From contig NZ_JAYFUM010000007.1 in NCBI RefSeq assembly GCF_034929435.1, forward strand, positions 186,001 through 250,000: DNA of 64,000 bases. The letters are read 5' to 3'. The notes beneath the pieces were generated by a model. It was not told where the DNA came from. It did no database searches and saw nothing but the letters and a program-made list of their open reading frames with translations. The translations under genes were made by a program, and so were the position numbers. The first letter of the stretch is position 1; each line of letters begins with the position of its first letter. Positions 42,797 to 51,827 of this stretch are shown one piece after another. The stretch comes from Arcicella rigui. GTDB taxonomy: Bacteria > Bacteroidota > Bacteroidia > Cytophagales > Spirosomataceae.

Positions 42797-45700
42797 TTAC
42801 TCTAAAGTGATTTCTAATGCTAAACCTCTTAATTCGTGAATCAATACGTTGAATGATTCTGGAATACCTGGTTTTGGCATACTTTCTCCTTTAACGATAG
42901 CTTCGTAGGCTTTCGCTCTACCAATCACGTCATCAGATTTTACTGTTAAAATTTCTTGTAAGATGTTAGCAGCACCGAAGGCTTCTAATGCCCAAACCTC
43001 CATCTCACCAAAACGCTGACCACCGAATTGAGCTTTACCACCCAATGGTTGTTGTGTAATTAATGAGTATGGTCCGATTGAACGAGCGTGCATTTTATCA
43101 TCAACCAAGTGACCTAATTTCAACATATAGATAATACCTACTGTTACTGGTTGGTCGAACATTTCACCTGTTAAACCATTGTATAAGTAAGTACGTCCCC
43201 ATGCTGGTAAGCCTGCTTCTTCTAATTCTTTAGCAACTTCTGCCTCAGTACCACCGTCGAAGATTGGTGAAGCGTATTTACGACCAAGTTTTTCACCTGC
43301 CCATGCTAATACGGTTTCGTAAATCTGACCGATGTTCATACGTGAAGGTACACCCAGTGGGTTCAACACGATTTCAACTGGGGTTCCGTCTTCTAAGAAT
43401 GGCATATCTTCATCACGAACGATACGGGCTACAACCCCTTTGTTACCGTGACGACCCGCCATTTTATCACCTACTTTCAACTTACGTTTTTTAGCGATAT
43501 ATACTTTCGCTAATTTCACGATACCTGCTGGTAATTCATCACCTACTTCAAGAACAAACTTCTCACGTTTGTAGCGACCTACTACTTCGTTACGACGAAC
43601 GTTATAGTTTTTCACCATTTGTAATAAAAGAAGATTTGTTTCTGATTCTTCAGTAGCGTTTTCAAGAATTAAGTCAGCTAATAAGTTAGCTTCTTCTGGA
43701 ACGCTGTATGAACTATCATCACGGTACAAGTTTTTCGCTGGGAATAAAGCTTCTTCGATAATACGACCTGTAAACTTAGTGCCAGCTTCGACAATTACCG
43801 TTCCGAATTTATGTTTGATACCAGCAGAAATTTTACCTTCTAACAATTCAATCATCTTTCTAATCATCGTAGCACGGATGGCCGTCAAATCTTTAGATAA
43901 TTGTTTCGATAAAGAAGCAATTTCTTTTTTCGCTTTCTCACGTTCGTCTTTATCTTTCTTAGGACGGCTGAAAAGTTTAGTATCAATTACTACACCTTTC
44001 AATGATGGAGGTGCTTTTTTAGAAGCATCTTTCACATCACCTGCTTTATCACCGAAGATAGCACGTAATAATTTTTCTTCTGGAGTAGGGTCAGATTCTC
44101 CTTTTGGTGTGATTTTACCAATCAAGATGTCTCCTTCTTTTACTTCAGAACCTACACGAATTACACCGTTTTCATCCAAGTTTTTCACAGTTTCTTCTGC
44201 TACGTTCGGGATTTCAGCCGTTAATTCTTCTTCACCACGTTTTGTATCACGTACTTCTAACTCAAATTCTTCAATGTGAATAGAAGTAAAGATATCATCA
44301 CGAACAACTTTCTCAGAAATTACAATCGCATCCTCGAAGTTGTAACCTTGCCATGGCATGAAGGCCACTTTCATGTTACGACCTAAGGCTAATTCTCCTT
44401 GCTGAGTAGCGTATCCTTCACAAAGTGCTTGTCCTTTCGTAACTCGCTGTCCTTTACGAACGATTGGCTTTAAGTTGATAGTAGTATCTTGGTTAGTTCT
44501 ACGGAACTTGATGAGTTTATACTCTTTAGTATCTCCGTCAAAACTTACTAAGTACTCTTCTGGTGTCATATCGTATTTTACTACGATTTTGATACTGTCA
44601 ACATATTCAATTACACCATCTGCTTCAGCAACTACCAAAGTACGTGAATCTAAAGCAACGCTTGCTTCAAGACCAGTACCTACAATTGGGTTTTCAGGAC
44701 GCAACAAAGGCACAGCCTGACGTTGCATGTTTGAACCCATCAAGGCACGGTTAGCATCATCATGCTCTAAGAATGGAATCAATGAAGCCGCTACCGATAC
44801 AATTTGGTTTGGTGCAATATCCATTAATTGAGCTTCCTTAGGGTCAACTAATGGGAAGTCACCTTCAAAACGTGCTTTTACTCTGTTTGAAAAGAAAACA
44901 CCATTTTCGTCGTACTGAGCATTTGCCTGTACAATGTTTTTGCCGTCTTCTTCTTCAGCAGTAAAGAAAGTAATTTTATCTACTTGCACTACACCGTCTT
45001 CGATAGTACGATAAGGCGTTTCGATGAAGCCCATCGAGTTGATTTTTGCATGCACACAAAGTGATGAAATCAAACCGATGTTTGGTCCTTCTGGCGTTTC
45101 GATAGTACACAAACGACCGTAGTGCGTATAGTGAACGTCACGAACCTCAAAACCTGCACGTTCACGAGATAAACCACCTGGTCCAAGAGCTGAAAGACGA
45201 CGCTTGTGCGTAATCTCTGCCAATGGGTTGGTTTGGTCCATGAATTGTGAAAGCTGGTTTGTACCAAAGAATGAGTTGATTACCGACGAAAGTGTACGAG
45301 CATTAATCAAATCAACTGGTTTGAAGTCTTCGTTATCACGAACGTTCATACGTTCTTTGATTGTACGAGCCATACGAGCCAAACCAACACCAAATTGTGC
45401 ATATAATTGCTCACCTACTGTACGAACACGACGGTTAGACAAGTGGTCAATATCATCAATTAGTGCTTTTGAGTTAATCAATCCGATTAAGTATTTCACG
45501 ATAGAGATAATATCTGCTTTCGTTAATACTTTTGTTTCCATCGGAATATCATGTCCCAATTTCTTGTTAATTCTATAACGACCTACTTCACCTAAATCAT
45601 AACGTTTGTCAGAGAAGAACAAGTTTTGGATAATATCACGAGCAGTCTGCTCATCAGGTGCTTCTGTATTACGCAACTGACGGTAAATTTGCTCAACCGC

Positions 45701-46657
45701 TTCTTTTTCTGAGTTCGATGAATCTTTCTGTAAAGTATTATAAATGATGTTGTAATCATTCACGTTCATATCTTCTTTATGAAGAATGATAGTGTCTAAA
45801 TCAGCATCAATGATAGTATCGATGTCGTCAGAAGTAATAGTAGAATCACGCTCTAATAATACTTCGTTACGGTCGATAGAAACTACTTCACCTGTATCTT
45901 CATCTACGAAGTCTTCTTGCCAAGTTCTTAAAACCCTTGCAGCCAAACGGCGACCAACAGCTTTATTCAAATTAGCACGGTCAACTTTAATTTCTTCTGA
46001 AAGACCGAATAAATCTAAAATGTCTTTATCCGAACCATAACCAATCGCACGTAAAAGAGTCGTTACTGGGAACTTCTTCTTACGGTCGATATAAGCATAC
46101 ATTACGTTGTTTACGTCAGTAGCAAATTCAATCCAAGAACCTTTGAATGGAATGATACGAGCTGAATATAATTTCGTACCATTAGTGTGGCGGCTCTGCG
46201 AGAAGAACACACCTGGTGAACGGTGTAATTGAGAAACGATTACACGTTCAGCACCATTAATTACGAAAGAACCACGCTCAGTCATGTAAGGAATATTTCC
46301 TAAGAACACTTCCTGTTCGATAGTTTCGAAATCTTCGTTGTCTGTATCATTACAGATAAGGCGTAACTTTGCTTTCAAAGGTACTGAATACGTAAGACCA
46401 CGGTCGATACACTCATCAACAGAGTATTTCGGTGGATCTACTGAGTAATCAATAAAGTGAAGGACAAAGTTTTCACGAGAATCGGCAATTGGGAAGTTCT
46501 CAGCAAATACTTTGAAAAGACCTTCGTCAGTACGATTCTCCGCTGCGGTTTCCAACTGGAAGAAATCCTGAAACGACTTAACCTGAATATCCAAGAAATC
46601 TGGGTACTCAAGTAAGTTTTTGACTTTGGCAAAAGAAATTCTGCCCGTTTTTGTCAT
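42797..46657 (-). CDS. rpoB: DNA-directed RNA polymerase subunit beta
   Basis: 1286 residues from the ATG at 46657 (MTKTGRISFAKVKNLLEYPDFL); an in-frame TTG three codons upstream is less likely. Hallmarks: the rifampicin-region segment FFGTNQLSQFMDQTNPLAEITHKRRLSALGPGGLSRERAGFEVRDVH, the GYNFEDAIVISE switch, KVGDKMAGRHGNKGVVARI, and the C-terminal clamp GGKAQFGGQRFGEMEVWALEAFGA. Upstream there is no rplKAJL cluster but a 519-bp spacer with its own promoter. Downstream two membrane-protein genes separate it from rpoC. Confidence 0.97.
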   Translation of the reverse strand: MTKTGRISFAKVKNLLEYPDFLDIQVKSFQDFFQLETAAENRTDEGLFKVFAENFPIADSRENFVLHFIDYSVDPPKYSVDECIDRGLTYSVPLKAKLRLICNDTDNEDFETIEQEVFLGNIPYMTERGSFVINGAERVIVSQLHRSPGVFFSQSRHTNGTKLYSARIIPFKGSWIEFATDVNNVMYAYIDRKKKFPVTTLLRAIGYGSDKDILDLFGLSEEIKVDRANLNKAVGRRLAARVLRTWQEDFVDEDTGEVVSIDRNEVLLERDSTITSDDIDTIIDADLDTIILHKEDMNVNDYNIIYNTLQKDSSNSEKEAVEQIYRQLRNTEAPDEQTARDIIQNLFFSDKRYDLGEVGRYRINKKLGHDIPMETKVLTKADIISIVKYLIGLINSKALIDDIDHLSNRRVRTVGEQLYAQFGVGLARMARTIKERMNVRDNEDFKPVDLINARTLSSVINSFFGTNQLSQFMDQTNPLAEITHKRRLSALGPGGLSRERAGFEVRDVHYTHYGRLCTIETPEGPNIGLISSLCVHAKINSMGFIETPYRTIEDGVVQVDKITFFTAEEEDGKNIVQANAQYDENGVFFSNRVKARFEGDFPLVDPKEAQLMDIAPNQIVSVAASLIPFLEHDDANRALMGSNMQRQAVPLLRPENPIVGTGLEASVALDSRTLVVAEADGVIEYVDSIKIVVKYDMTPEEYLVSFDGDTKEYKLIKFRRTNQDTTINLKPIVRKGQRVTKGQALCEGYATQQGELALGRNMKVAFMPWQGYNFEDAIVISEKVVRDDIFTSIHIEEFELEVRDTKRGEEELTAEIPNVAEETVKNLDENGVIRVGSEVKEGDILIGKITPKGESDPTPEEKLLRAIFGDKAGDVKDASKKAPPSLKGVVIDTKLFSRPKKDKDEREKAKKEIASLSKQLSKDLTAIRATMIRKMIELLEGKISAGIKHKFGTVIVEAGTKFTGRIIEEALFPAKNLYRDDSSYSVPEEANLLADLILENATEESETNLLLLQMVKNYNVRRNEVVGRYKREKFVLEVGDELPAGIVKLAKVYIAKKRKLKVGDKMAGRHGNKGVVARIVRDEDMPFLEDGTPVEIVLNPLGVPSRMNIGQIYETVLAWAGEKLGRKYASPIFDGGTEAEVAKELEEAGLPAWGRTYLYNGLTGEMFDQPVTVGIIYMLKLGHLVDDKMHARSIGPYSLITQQPLGGKAQFGGQRFGEMEVWALEAFGAANILQEILTVKSDDVIGRAKAYEAIVKGESMPKPGIPESFNVLIHELRGLALEITLE

Positions 46658-46980
46658 CTGTGTCAAGGCTGTTACTGTTTTGAAGTTTACAATCTGTATT
46701 TTTTGTACCGTAATTAAAAAAATTAAAGCACAGCTATCTGAGTGCTAAATAAGCACCGATAATTGGGCTTTGTACATTGAAATTCTTTTTCAATTACAGT
46801 CAAAATCATACCTAAAAAATTCTTTAAATCTATGACTTACAGCAAGTTAGCGTAAGTGCAAAAATGAAGCCTCGTAGAAGTGAGTAAATTATTCCCCTTT
46901 GCATTCTTCCTACGAAAAAAGGATGTGTTTCGGAAATAATTACCTTAAAAAACTAATTGAGATTTGATATTGTTTCAATT
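46658..46980 (-). promoter_or_regulatory. Long structured 5' leader of rpoB
   Basis: About 320 nt between the predicted transcription start and the ATG. Four simple stems lie in series: CGTAGAAG with CTTCcTACG (46872-46915), ACTTAC/GTAAGT (46835-46857), ATTGAAA/TTTCAAT (46776-46794) and GTGCT/AGCAC (46742-46756). No coding frame or known riboswitch is recognised in it. Confidence 0.45.
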
Positions 46981-46986
46981 AGCTTG

Positions 46987-47016
46987 CAAAATTACAGATT
47001 TTTATTTGATTATCAA
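46987..47016 (-). promoter_or_regulatory. rpoB promoter
   Basis: On the minus strand TTG (47016-47014), 19 bp, TAATTTTG (46994-46987). The -7 word and its flank (GTAATTTTGCA) are the same as at rpmE and prfC. Confidence 0.7.
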
Positions 47017-47127
47017 TAGATTAGCACAAATAATTTCGGAAAATATTTTTTAGAAAAACTATCTCTTTTTAAGCAAAATAAAAGCTCTTTTCCCCGTTTT
47101 TAGGAGTAGCTTCTTTGCTTCATTTTG

Positions 47128-47135
47128 TATATTTG
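47128..47135 (+). promoter_or_regulatory. -7 element of the gamma-carbonic anhydrase-like gene
   Basis: TATATTTG matches TAnnTTTG, 42 bp before the ATG at 47177; the -33 element is unclear. Confidence 0.5.
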
Positions 47136-47176
47136 TTGCTCGGAGAAATATTCATTTTTTAATCATTTTTATCAAA

Positions 47177-47686
47177 ATGCCTTTAATAAAACCAGTGAAA
47201 GGAATCTCGCCAAGTGTTGGTGAAAATTGTTGGATTGCGGAAAATGCTACCCTTGTTGGCGATGTAAAACTGGGTAAAAACTGTACAATTTGGTTTAATG
47301 CAGTAGTCAGAGGCGATGTAAATTCGGTAGTAATTGGCGACAATTCTAATATTCAAGATGGTGCCGTTATTCATTGTACTTATCAAAAAACTAAAACGAC
47401 CATCGGTAATTATGTATCAATTGCCCATAATGCTATCGTTCATGGCTGTACTATTGAAGACAAAGTTTTGATTGGAATGGGGGCAATCGTAATGGATGGT
47501 GCAGTGATAGAAACAGGTTCAATTATTGCCGCAGGAGCAATCGTTACTCAGAATACTCGTGTACCTTCGGGTTCAATTTATGCAGGAAATCCAGCAAAAT
47601 TTCTGAAAAATGTATCGCCAGAAGCTGCCGAAGTATTTATGCGAACAGCCAATAATTATATTATGTATGCTGAATGGTTGAAGTAG
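47177..47686 (+). CDS. Gamma-carbonic anhydrase-like hexapeptide protein
   Basis: 169 residues forming a left-handed beta-helix of hexapeptide repeats (for example WIAENATLVGDVKLGKNCTI and GNYVSIAHNAIVHG). The gamma-carbonic anhydrase (YrdA/PaaY/CaiE) pattern is present: WFNAVVRGD, NIQDGAVIHC and SIAHNAIVHGC, with His residues at the three metal-ligand positions. The family includes true CO2 hydratases and CoA-thioester enzymes, so the activity is undecided. It is divergent from rpoB and followed by a family B inverted repeat. Confidence 0.9.
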   Translation: MPLIKPVKGISPSVGENCWIAENATLVGDVKLGKNCTIWFNAVVRGDVNSVVIGDNSNIQDGAVIHCTYQKTKTTIGNYVSIAHNAIVHGCTIEDKVLIGMGAIVMDGAVIETGSIIAAGAIVTQNTRVPSGSIYAGNPAKFLKNVSPEAAEVFMRTANNYIMYAEWLK

Positions 47687-47814
47687 CTGTTAGCTTTTAG
47701 CTGTGAGCCATGAGCTTTGAGCTTTTTGTATTAGATGGTTACTTATAAATGAAATCACAATTAATTAAACTTACAGCTTTTAGCTCATAGCTCACAGCTA
47801 AAAGCTAAACAGCT
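47685..47814. repeat. Family B word repeat, site 4: 33-bp inverted repeat
   Basis: Left arm 47685-47716 and right arm 47782-47814 are reverse complements with one indel and one mismatch. Each is made of the words AGCTGTTAGC, TTTTAGCTGTGAGC and ATGAGCT. The left arm begins within the final codon of the gamma-carbonic anhydrase gene and the right arm ends 15 bp before the HIT gene. Confidence 0.8.
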
Positions 47815-47829
47815 TAAACAAACTTTCTC

Positions 47830-48222
47830 ATGCCAACTATATTCACAAGAATTATTAATGGAGAAATCCCTTGTCACAAAATTGCAGAAGATGAAAACTT
47901 TCTTGCTTTCTTAGACATCATGCCGCTTGCCGAAGGACATACTTTGGTTATTCCGAAAAAAGAAATTGATTATATTTTTGATTTAGACGACGATTTACTT
48001 GCAGGTTTAATGCTTTTTGCCAAAAAAATTGCTCCAGCTTTACAGCAAGCTGTTCCTTGTAAAAGAATCGGTGTGTCGGTAATTGGCTTAGAAGTACCAC
48101 ACGCTCACGTGCATTTAATTCCGCTGAATACGATGAACGATATTAATTTTACCCGTGAAAAATTAAAACCTTCGCAAGAAGAGTTGAAGGCTACGGCAGA
48201 TAAGATTAAGGGGTATTTATAA
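47830..48222 (+). CDS. HIT-family nucleotide hydrolase/transferase
   Basis: 130 residues. Opens with the HINT-type pattern TIFTRIINGEIPCHKIAEDENFLAFLDI and has the histidine triad PHAHVHLIPL near residues 90-99. HIT proteins of this branch act on nucleoside phosphoramidates or Ap4A-like compounds; the natural substrate is uncertain. The family length is usual. It is flanked by family B (upstream) and family A (downstream) repeats. Confidence 0.93.
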   Translation: MPTIFTRIINGEIPCHKIAEDENFLAFLDIMPLAEGHTLVIPKKEIDYIFDLDDDLLAGLMLFAKKIAPALQQAVPCKRIGVSVIGLEVPHAHVHLIPLNTMNDINFTREKLKPSQEELKATADKIKGYL

Positions 48223-48437
48223 TTTGAAGGTTTTGCTTTCAAATTTGAAAATTTGATGATTTGAAAATTTAAAAATGTTGTACTTAGAGAGTTTTCCGAT
48301 TTGAATCTAAGTAAATTTTGAAAAGTGTATAAATAACATTGCTTATTTGAAAATAATCAACTCATTTTCAAATAAGCAATGTTATACTTAGCAATATCTT
48401 CAAATTTTCAAATTACCATATCTTCAAATTGCAAAAT
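48223..48437. repeat. Family A word repeat, site 3 (between convergent genes)
   Basis: ATTTGAAGG, AAATTTGAAAATTTGATGATTTG and similar words on the left face reverse-complement copies (TTTTCAAATAAGC, CTTCAAATTTTCAAATTACC) on the right. The inner part also has AACATTGCTTATTTGAAAAT paired with ATTTTCAAATAAGCAATGTT, a perfect 20-bp inverted repeat. Confidence 0.8.
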
Positions 48438-49463
48438 CTACTTCAAATGCGTTTTTAGAATATTAATTTCAGCAATTGGGACGGCTCTTTCGTAGAGAAT
48501 TTTATATACCGCATCAATAATTGGCATTTCTACGCCATATTTTTGATTGATTTGATAAATACTTTTCACAGCATAATAGCCTTCGGCAATCATATTCATT
48601 TCTATTTGGGCAGATTTTACAGAGTAACCACGCCCAATCATGTTTCCAAAAGTACGATTTCTTGAAAACTGAGAATAAGCTGTCACCAACAAGTCGCCCA
48701 AGTATCCCGAATTATTCAAATCTCTTGAAACTTGTGGATAAGCAAAATCTAAAAAGCGTTTAATTTCCTGCATGGCATTAGAAACCATTACTGCCTGAAA
48801 GTTGTCGCCGAAACCTAAGCCATGTGTAATACCACAAGCCATTGCTACGACGTTTTTTATTACAGCACAGTATTCTACGCCGTACAAATCCGCAATCGGG
48901 TTGGCTTGTATGTACCTACAACTCAACAAATTTGAAAACTCTTGTGCTAAATGAATGTTGGGTGAGCCAATCGTCAGGTAAGATTGTTTTTCTAAAGCTA
49001 CTTCTTCGGCATGGCAAGGGCCAGCAATTACGCACATTTGCGTAAGAGGTACGCCAAATACTTTTTCCATCCAGTCTGTCACCAGCATATTTTCGTCTGG
49101 AATCATCCCTTTAATGGCAGAAACCACCTTTTTCCCTGCAAAATGATTGCGGGTAAGGTTCTTGAGTGCATCAGGAATAAATGCGGCAGGTACTGCCAAA
49201 ATCACATAATCGACCCCATAAAGTGCATCATACATTTTGTAATAAGCCTTTACTTTTCTTGGATTTAGCAGTGCGTCGGTCAAATAACTTGGATTATGAT
49301 TATACTTTTTAATAAAATCAACGTCCGATTTTCGGCGAAGCCACCACTTTATTTTAACATTGTTTTCTGTTAAAATCTTTATAATAGCCGTTGCCCAACT
49401 ACCACCGCCCAATACAGCAATTTGTGTGGGTAAACCTTTTTTAAAAGCAGGTATTTCTGTCAT
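48438..49463 (-). CDS. gpsA: Glycerol-3-phosphate dehydrogenase [NAD(P)+]
   Basis: 341 residues. Makes sn-glycerol-3-phosphate from dihydroxyacetone phosphate for phospholipid synthesis. Markers: the NAD-binding VLGGGSWATAI near the N-terminus, VDYVILAVPAAFIPDAL, VVSAIKGM, VIAGPCHAEEVAL, the catalytic-Lys segment CAVIKNVVAMACGI, and the substrate-loop region LNNSGYLGDLLVTAYSQFSRNRTFG. The start is the ATG at 49463. The stop lies directly at a family A repeat shared with the convergent HIT gene. Confidence 0.95.
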   Translation of the reverse strand: MTEIPAFKKGLPTQIAVLGGGSWATAIIKILTENNVKIKWWLRRKSDVDFIKKYNHNPSYLTDALLNPRKVKAYYKMYDALYGVDYVILAVPAAFIPDALKNLTRNHFAGKKVVSAIKGMIPDENMLVTDWMEKVFGVPLTQMCVIAGPCHAEEVALEKQSYLTIGSPNIHLAQEFSNLLSCRYIQANPIADLYGVEYCAVIKNVVAMACGITHGLGFGDNFQAVMVSNAMQEIKRFLDFAYPQVSRDLNNSGYLGDLLVTAYSQFSRNRTFGNMIGRGYSVKSAQIEMNMIAEGYYAVKSIYQINQKYGVEMPIIDAVYKILYERAVPIAEINILKTHLK

Positions 49464-49701
49464 AGTGAATTGAAGAGGAGAAAAAAACGAAATACTTCAT
49501 CGCCAAAATGCTTAGTAGAAGTATTAATTATTAGCCTCGATGACCCAACTTGATGCTTCGATACATCAGATTAGATTGATATAAAGGTTGCTTTGCAAAT
49601 CTAACAAGGCTCTGAACAAAAAGAAAACAAAACCAAATATTATTTGTACCGAATTTTTAGGTAAACTAACGGTGTGCTAAACTCCTTTTTGAACTTGAAA
49701 T

Positions 49702-49737
49702 AAAAAAATAGTGCAGGTTTGCCTACACTATTTTTCC
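49702..49737 (-). terminator. Terminator of the DUF6580-like gene
   Basis: AAAAATAGTG pairs with CACTATTTTT, extended by AGG/CCT after one mismatch; loop TTTG. T-runs lie on both strands. Confidence 0.75.
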
Positions 49738-49752
49738 TAAAAATTTGTGCGA

Positions 49753-50319
49753 TTACTGTAATTGTAAAGCCTTGTTGTTGGCGGTTGCATATTCAAATGC
49801 CCCGAACATAATAGCTGAGAAAAGTAAATTACTTACTAAAGTGTTTTTCAAAAATGGTAAAGCCATTGTATAGCAAGAAACTAATCCTTCAGTAGTTTGT
49901 GGATACATCGTTCCGCCTGTCCACACAAAAAAGTTTGATACGATGAAAAATACCAATGTTCCCAACAAATTTGCCAAAAGTAAATTTGTAAGATTCACTT
50001 TTTTCAAGAAAACAATTCCTACTGCTACTACTAAAGCAAAGCTGATGAACACGGCTGTTTCAAAACCAAATGAAAAAGTTGGATACCATTGTTTATAAAA
50101 AACATTATTCAACACTAAATTAGATAACCAAAGAGCAAGCATAGGCACAGCAAAAGCCCAGTATTTTTTAGTAAAATACGCTCCGCCAAACAAAGCCATT
50201 GTGCCTACTGGAGAAAAATTGGACATTGAAGGTGATAAAACTGCTAAGAAACGGCTTCCTGCCGCCAATAAAACAATCCCTACTAACAAGCCAAAACGAA
50301 GATTTATTGAATTTTTCAT
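49753..50319 (-). CDS. DUF6580-like / ECF-S-like integral membrane protein
   Basis: 188 residues with five or six membrane helices. The first helix and loop (RFLAVLSPSMSNFSPVGTMALFGGAYF) match the family that I know as DUF6580, resembling the substrate-binding S components of ECF vitamin transporters. It could therefore be a small-molecule uptake component, but no energy-coupling module is nearby, and the substrate is unknown. It is divergent from purK, with a TAAATTTG promoter word (50364-50371) upstream. Confidence 0.75.
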   Translation of the reverse strand: MKNSINLRFGLLVGIVLLAAGSRFLAVLSPSMSNFSPVGTMALFGGAYFTKKYWAFAVPMLALWLSNLVLNNVFYKQWYPTFSFGFETAVFISFALVVAVGIVFLKKVNLTNLLLANLLGTLVFFIVSNFFVWTGGTMYPQTTEGLVSCYTMALPFLKNTLVSNLLFSAIMFGAFEYATANNKALQLQ

Positions 50320-50363
50320 GAATGTATTTCCCTAAATATGTCCTTTTATTATTTATCAATACA

Positions 50364-50371
50364 CAAATTTA
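50364..50371 (-). promoter_or_regulatory. -7 element for the DUF6580-like gene
   Basis: TAAATTTG on the minus strand, 45 bp before the ATG; no clear -33. Confidence 0.4.
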
Positions 50372-50393
50372 CTAAGGTTTACAGATTTCAGCG

Positions 50394-50401
50394 TAATTTT
50401 G
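50394..50401 (+). promoter_or_regulatory. -7 element for purK
   Basis: TAATTTTG on the plus strand, 113 bp before the purK ATG; -33 not evident. It lies back-to-back with the divergent -7 element at 50364. Confidence 0.4.
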
Positions 50402-50513
50402 TTGTAAATTTAAAATAGGTGAAAATCTGTGGGATAAAGAACATTGACGAATTTTTCTTGAAAGTCCTAAATCTCAAAATCTTAAAGCCCCAATCATTTA
50501 CTTCCAATATCAA

Positions 50514-51647
50514 ATGTTTTCAAAAGACTTCAAATTAGGTTTATTAGGTGGTGGTCAGTTAGGAAGAATGCTCCTCCAAGCCGCCATTGATTTAGATATA
50601 CACGTAAAAGCCCTCGACCCAGACCCTGATGCTCCTTGTGCTAAAATTGCCCCAGAATTTGTAGTAGGTTCGTTTCTGGATTTTGATACAGTGTATCAAT
50701 TCGGACAAGACTGCGAGGTAATTACGATTGAAATTGAAAACGTAAATTTGGAGGCTTTAAAAAAACTTCGTTCAGAAGGAAAAAAAGTTTTCCCACAACC
50801 AGAAGTATTAGAAATTATTCAAGATAAGCGTGTTCAGAAACAGTTTTATGCAGATAATAATTTGCCTACTTCTGATTTTATTTTGACTGACACCGTTGAA
50901 GATATTGCCCAAAACCTTGATTTTTTACCTGCTTTCAACAAATTGGGTAAAGGTGGCTATGACGGAAGAGGCGTACAAAAACTCAGTTCGGCAGCAGATT
51001 TGCCTTTGGCGTTCACTGCTCCAAGCTTATTAGAAAAAGCAATTGATTTCGACAAAGAAATTGCAGTAATAGTAGCCAGAAACGAACAAGGAGAAGTGAA
51101 AACTTTCCCAACGGTTGAATGCGTTTTCCATCCTGTGCATAATTTAGTGGAGTACTTATTTGCCCCTGCCGAAGTAAGTGAAAAAATACACGAAGAAGCG
51201 AAGAAAATTGCGATTGAAACGGCTGAAAAATTGGGAATTGTAGGTTTGTTGGCAGTAGAAATGTTCTTGACGAAAGACGGGAAAATCTTAATCAACGAAG
51301 TAGCTCCACGCACGCACAATAGCGGACATCACACAATTAGAGCCAATCATACTTCACAATTTGAACAACATTTGCGAGCAGTTTTAGGCTTGCCTTTGGG
51401 CGATACTACCGCACATTCTAAAGCCGCAATGGTAAATTTATTGGGCGAAGATGGTTACTCTGGCGAAGCCAAGTACGTAGGAATGCCAGAAGCTTTGGCA
51501 ATTTCGGGAGTATTTCCATTTTTATATGGAAAGAAAATCACAAAACCATTCCGTAAAATGGGTCACGTTACGGTTGTGGATGAAGATTTAACCTCTCTCA
51601 AAGCGAAAGTACAAGCTGTAAAAGAGACTTTGAAAGTAATTTCATAA
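50514..51647 (+). CDS. purK: 5-(Carboxyamino)imidazole ribonucleotide synthase
   Basis: 377 residues, ATP-grasp enzyme that carboxylates AIR to N5-CAIR in purine synthesis. Markers: KLGLLGGGQLGRMLLQAA at the N-terminus, EIENVN, FNKLGKGGYDGRGVQ (ATP-grasp Gly-rich loop), EKAIDFDKEIAVIVARN, GLLAVEMFLTKDGKILINEVAPRTHNSGHHT, and ASFEQH-like TSQFEQHLRAV. The next gene is purE, which uses its product; the two are 180 bp apart on the same strand. Confidence 0.95.
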   Translation: MFSKDFKLGLLGGGQLGRMLLQAAIDLDIHVKALDPDPDAPCAKIAPEFVVGSFLDFDTVYQFGQDCEVITIEIENVNLEALKKLRSEGKKVFPQPEVLEIIQDKRVQKQFYADNNLPTSDFILTDTVEDIAQNLDFLPAFNKLGKGGYDGRGVQKLSSAADLPLAFTAPSLLEKAIDFDKEIAVIVARNEQGEVKTFPTVECVFHPVHNLVEYLFAPAEVSEKIHEEAKKIAIETAEKLGIVGLLAVEMFLTKDGKILINEVAPRTHNSGHHTIRANHTSQFEQHLRAVLGLPLGDTTAHSKAAMVNLLGEDGYSGEAKYVGMPEALAISGVFPFLYGKKITKPFRKMGHVTVVDEDLTSLKAKVQAVKETLKVIS

Positions 51648-51827
51648 GTTTTTTGTGATTGAATAAGGGTAAAGTATTCCTAAAAAATGGATTTTCTTGA
51701 TTTTTGGCTAAGTTTTTGTGGCTTTTCACAATGAAATTTCAAGTCATCCTATTCGGCATACTTTCAATAGCATTCTTTTAGAAAAGCTAAATTGAATATT
51801 TTATTAAAATTAAATTAACCCATTACA

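Noticed and set aside
34721..46657. Mobile element carrying the two membrane genes between rpoB and rpoC
   Set aside because: No transposase, integrase, terminal inverted repeat or target duplication could be seen at 39056-42796, and base composition is not distinct by eye.
46658..46666. TTG start of rpoB at 46666 (and likewise TTG at 9559 for prfC)
   Set aside because: Conserved N-termini begin at the ATG codons at 46657 and 9553.
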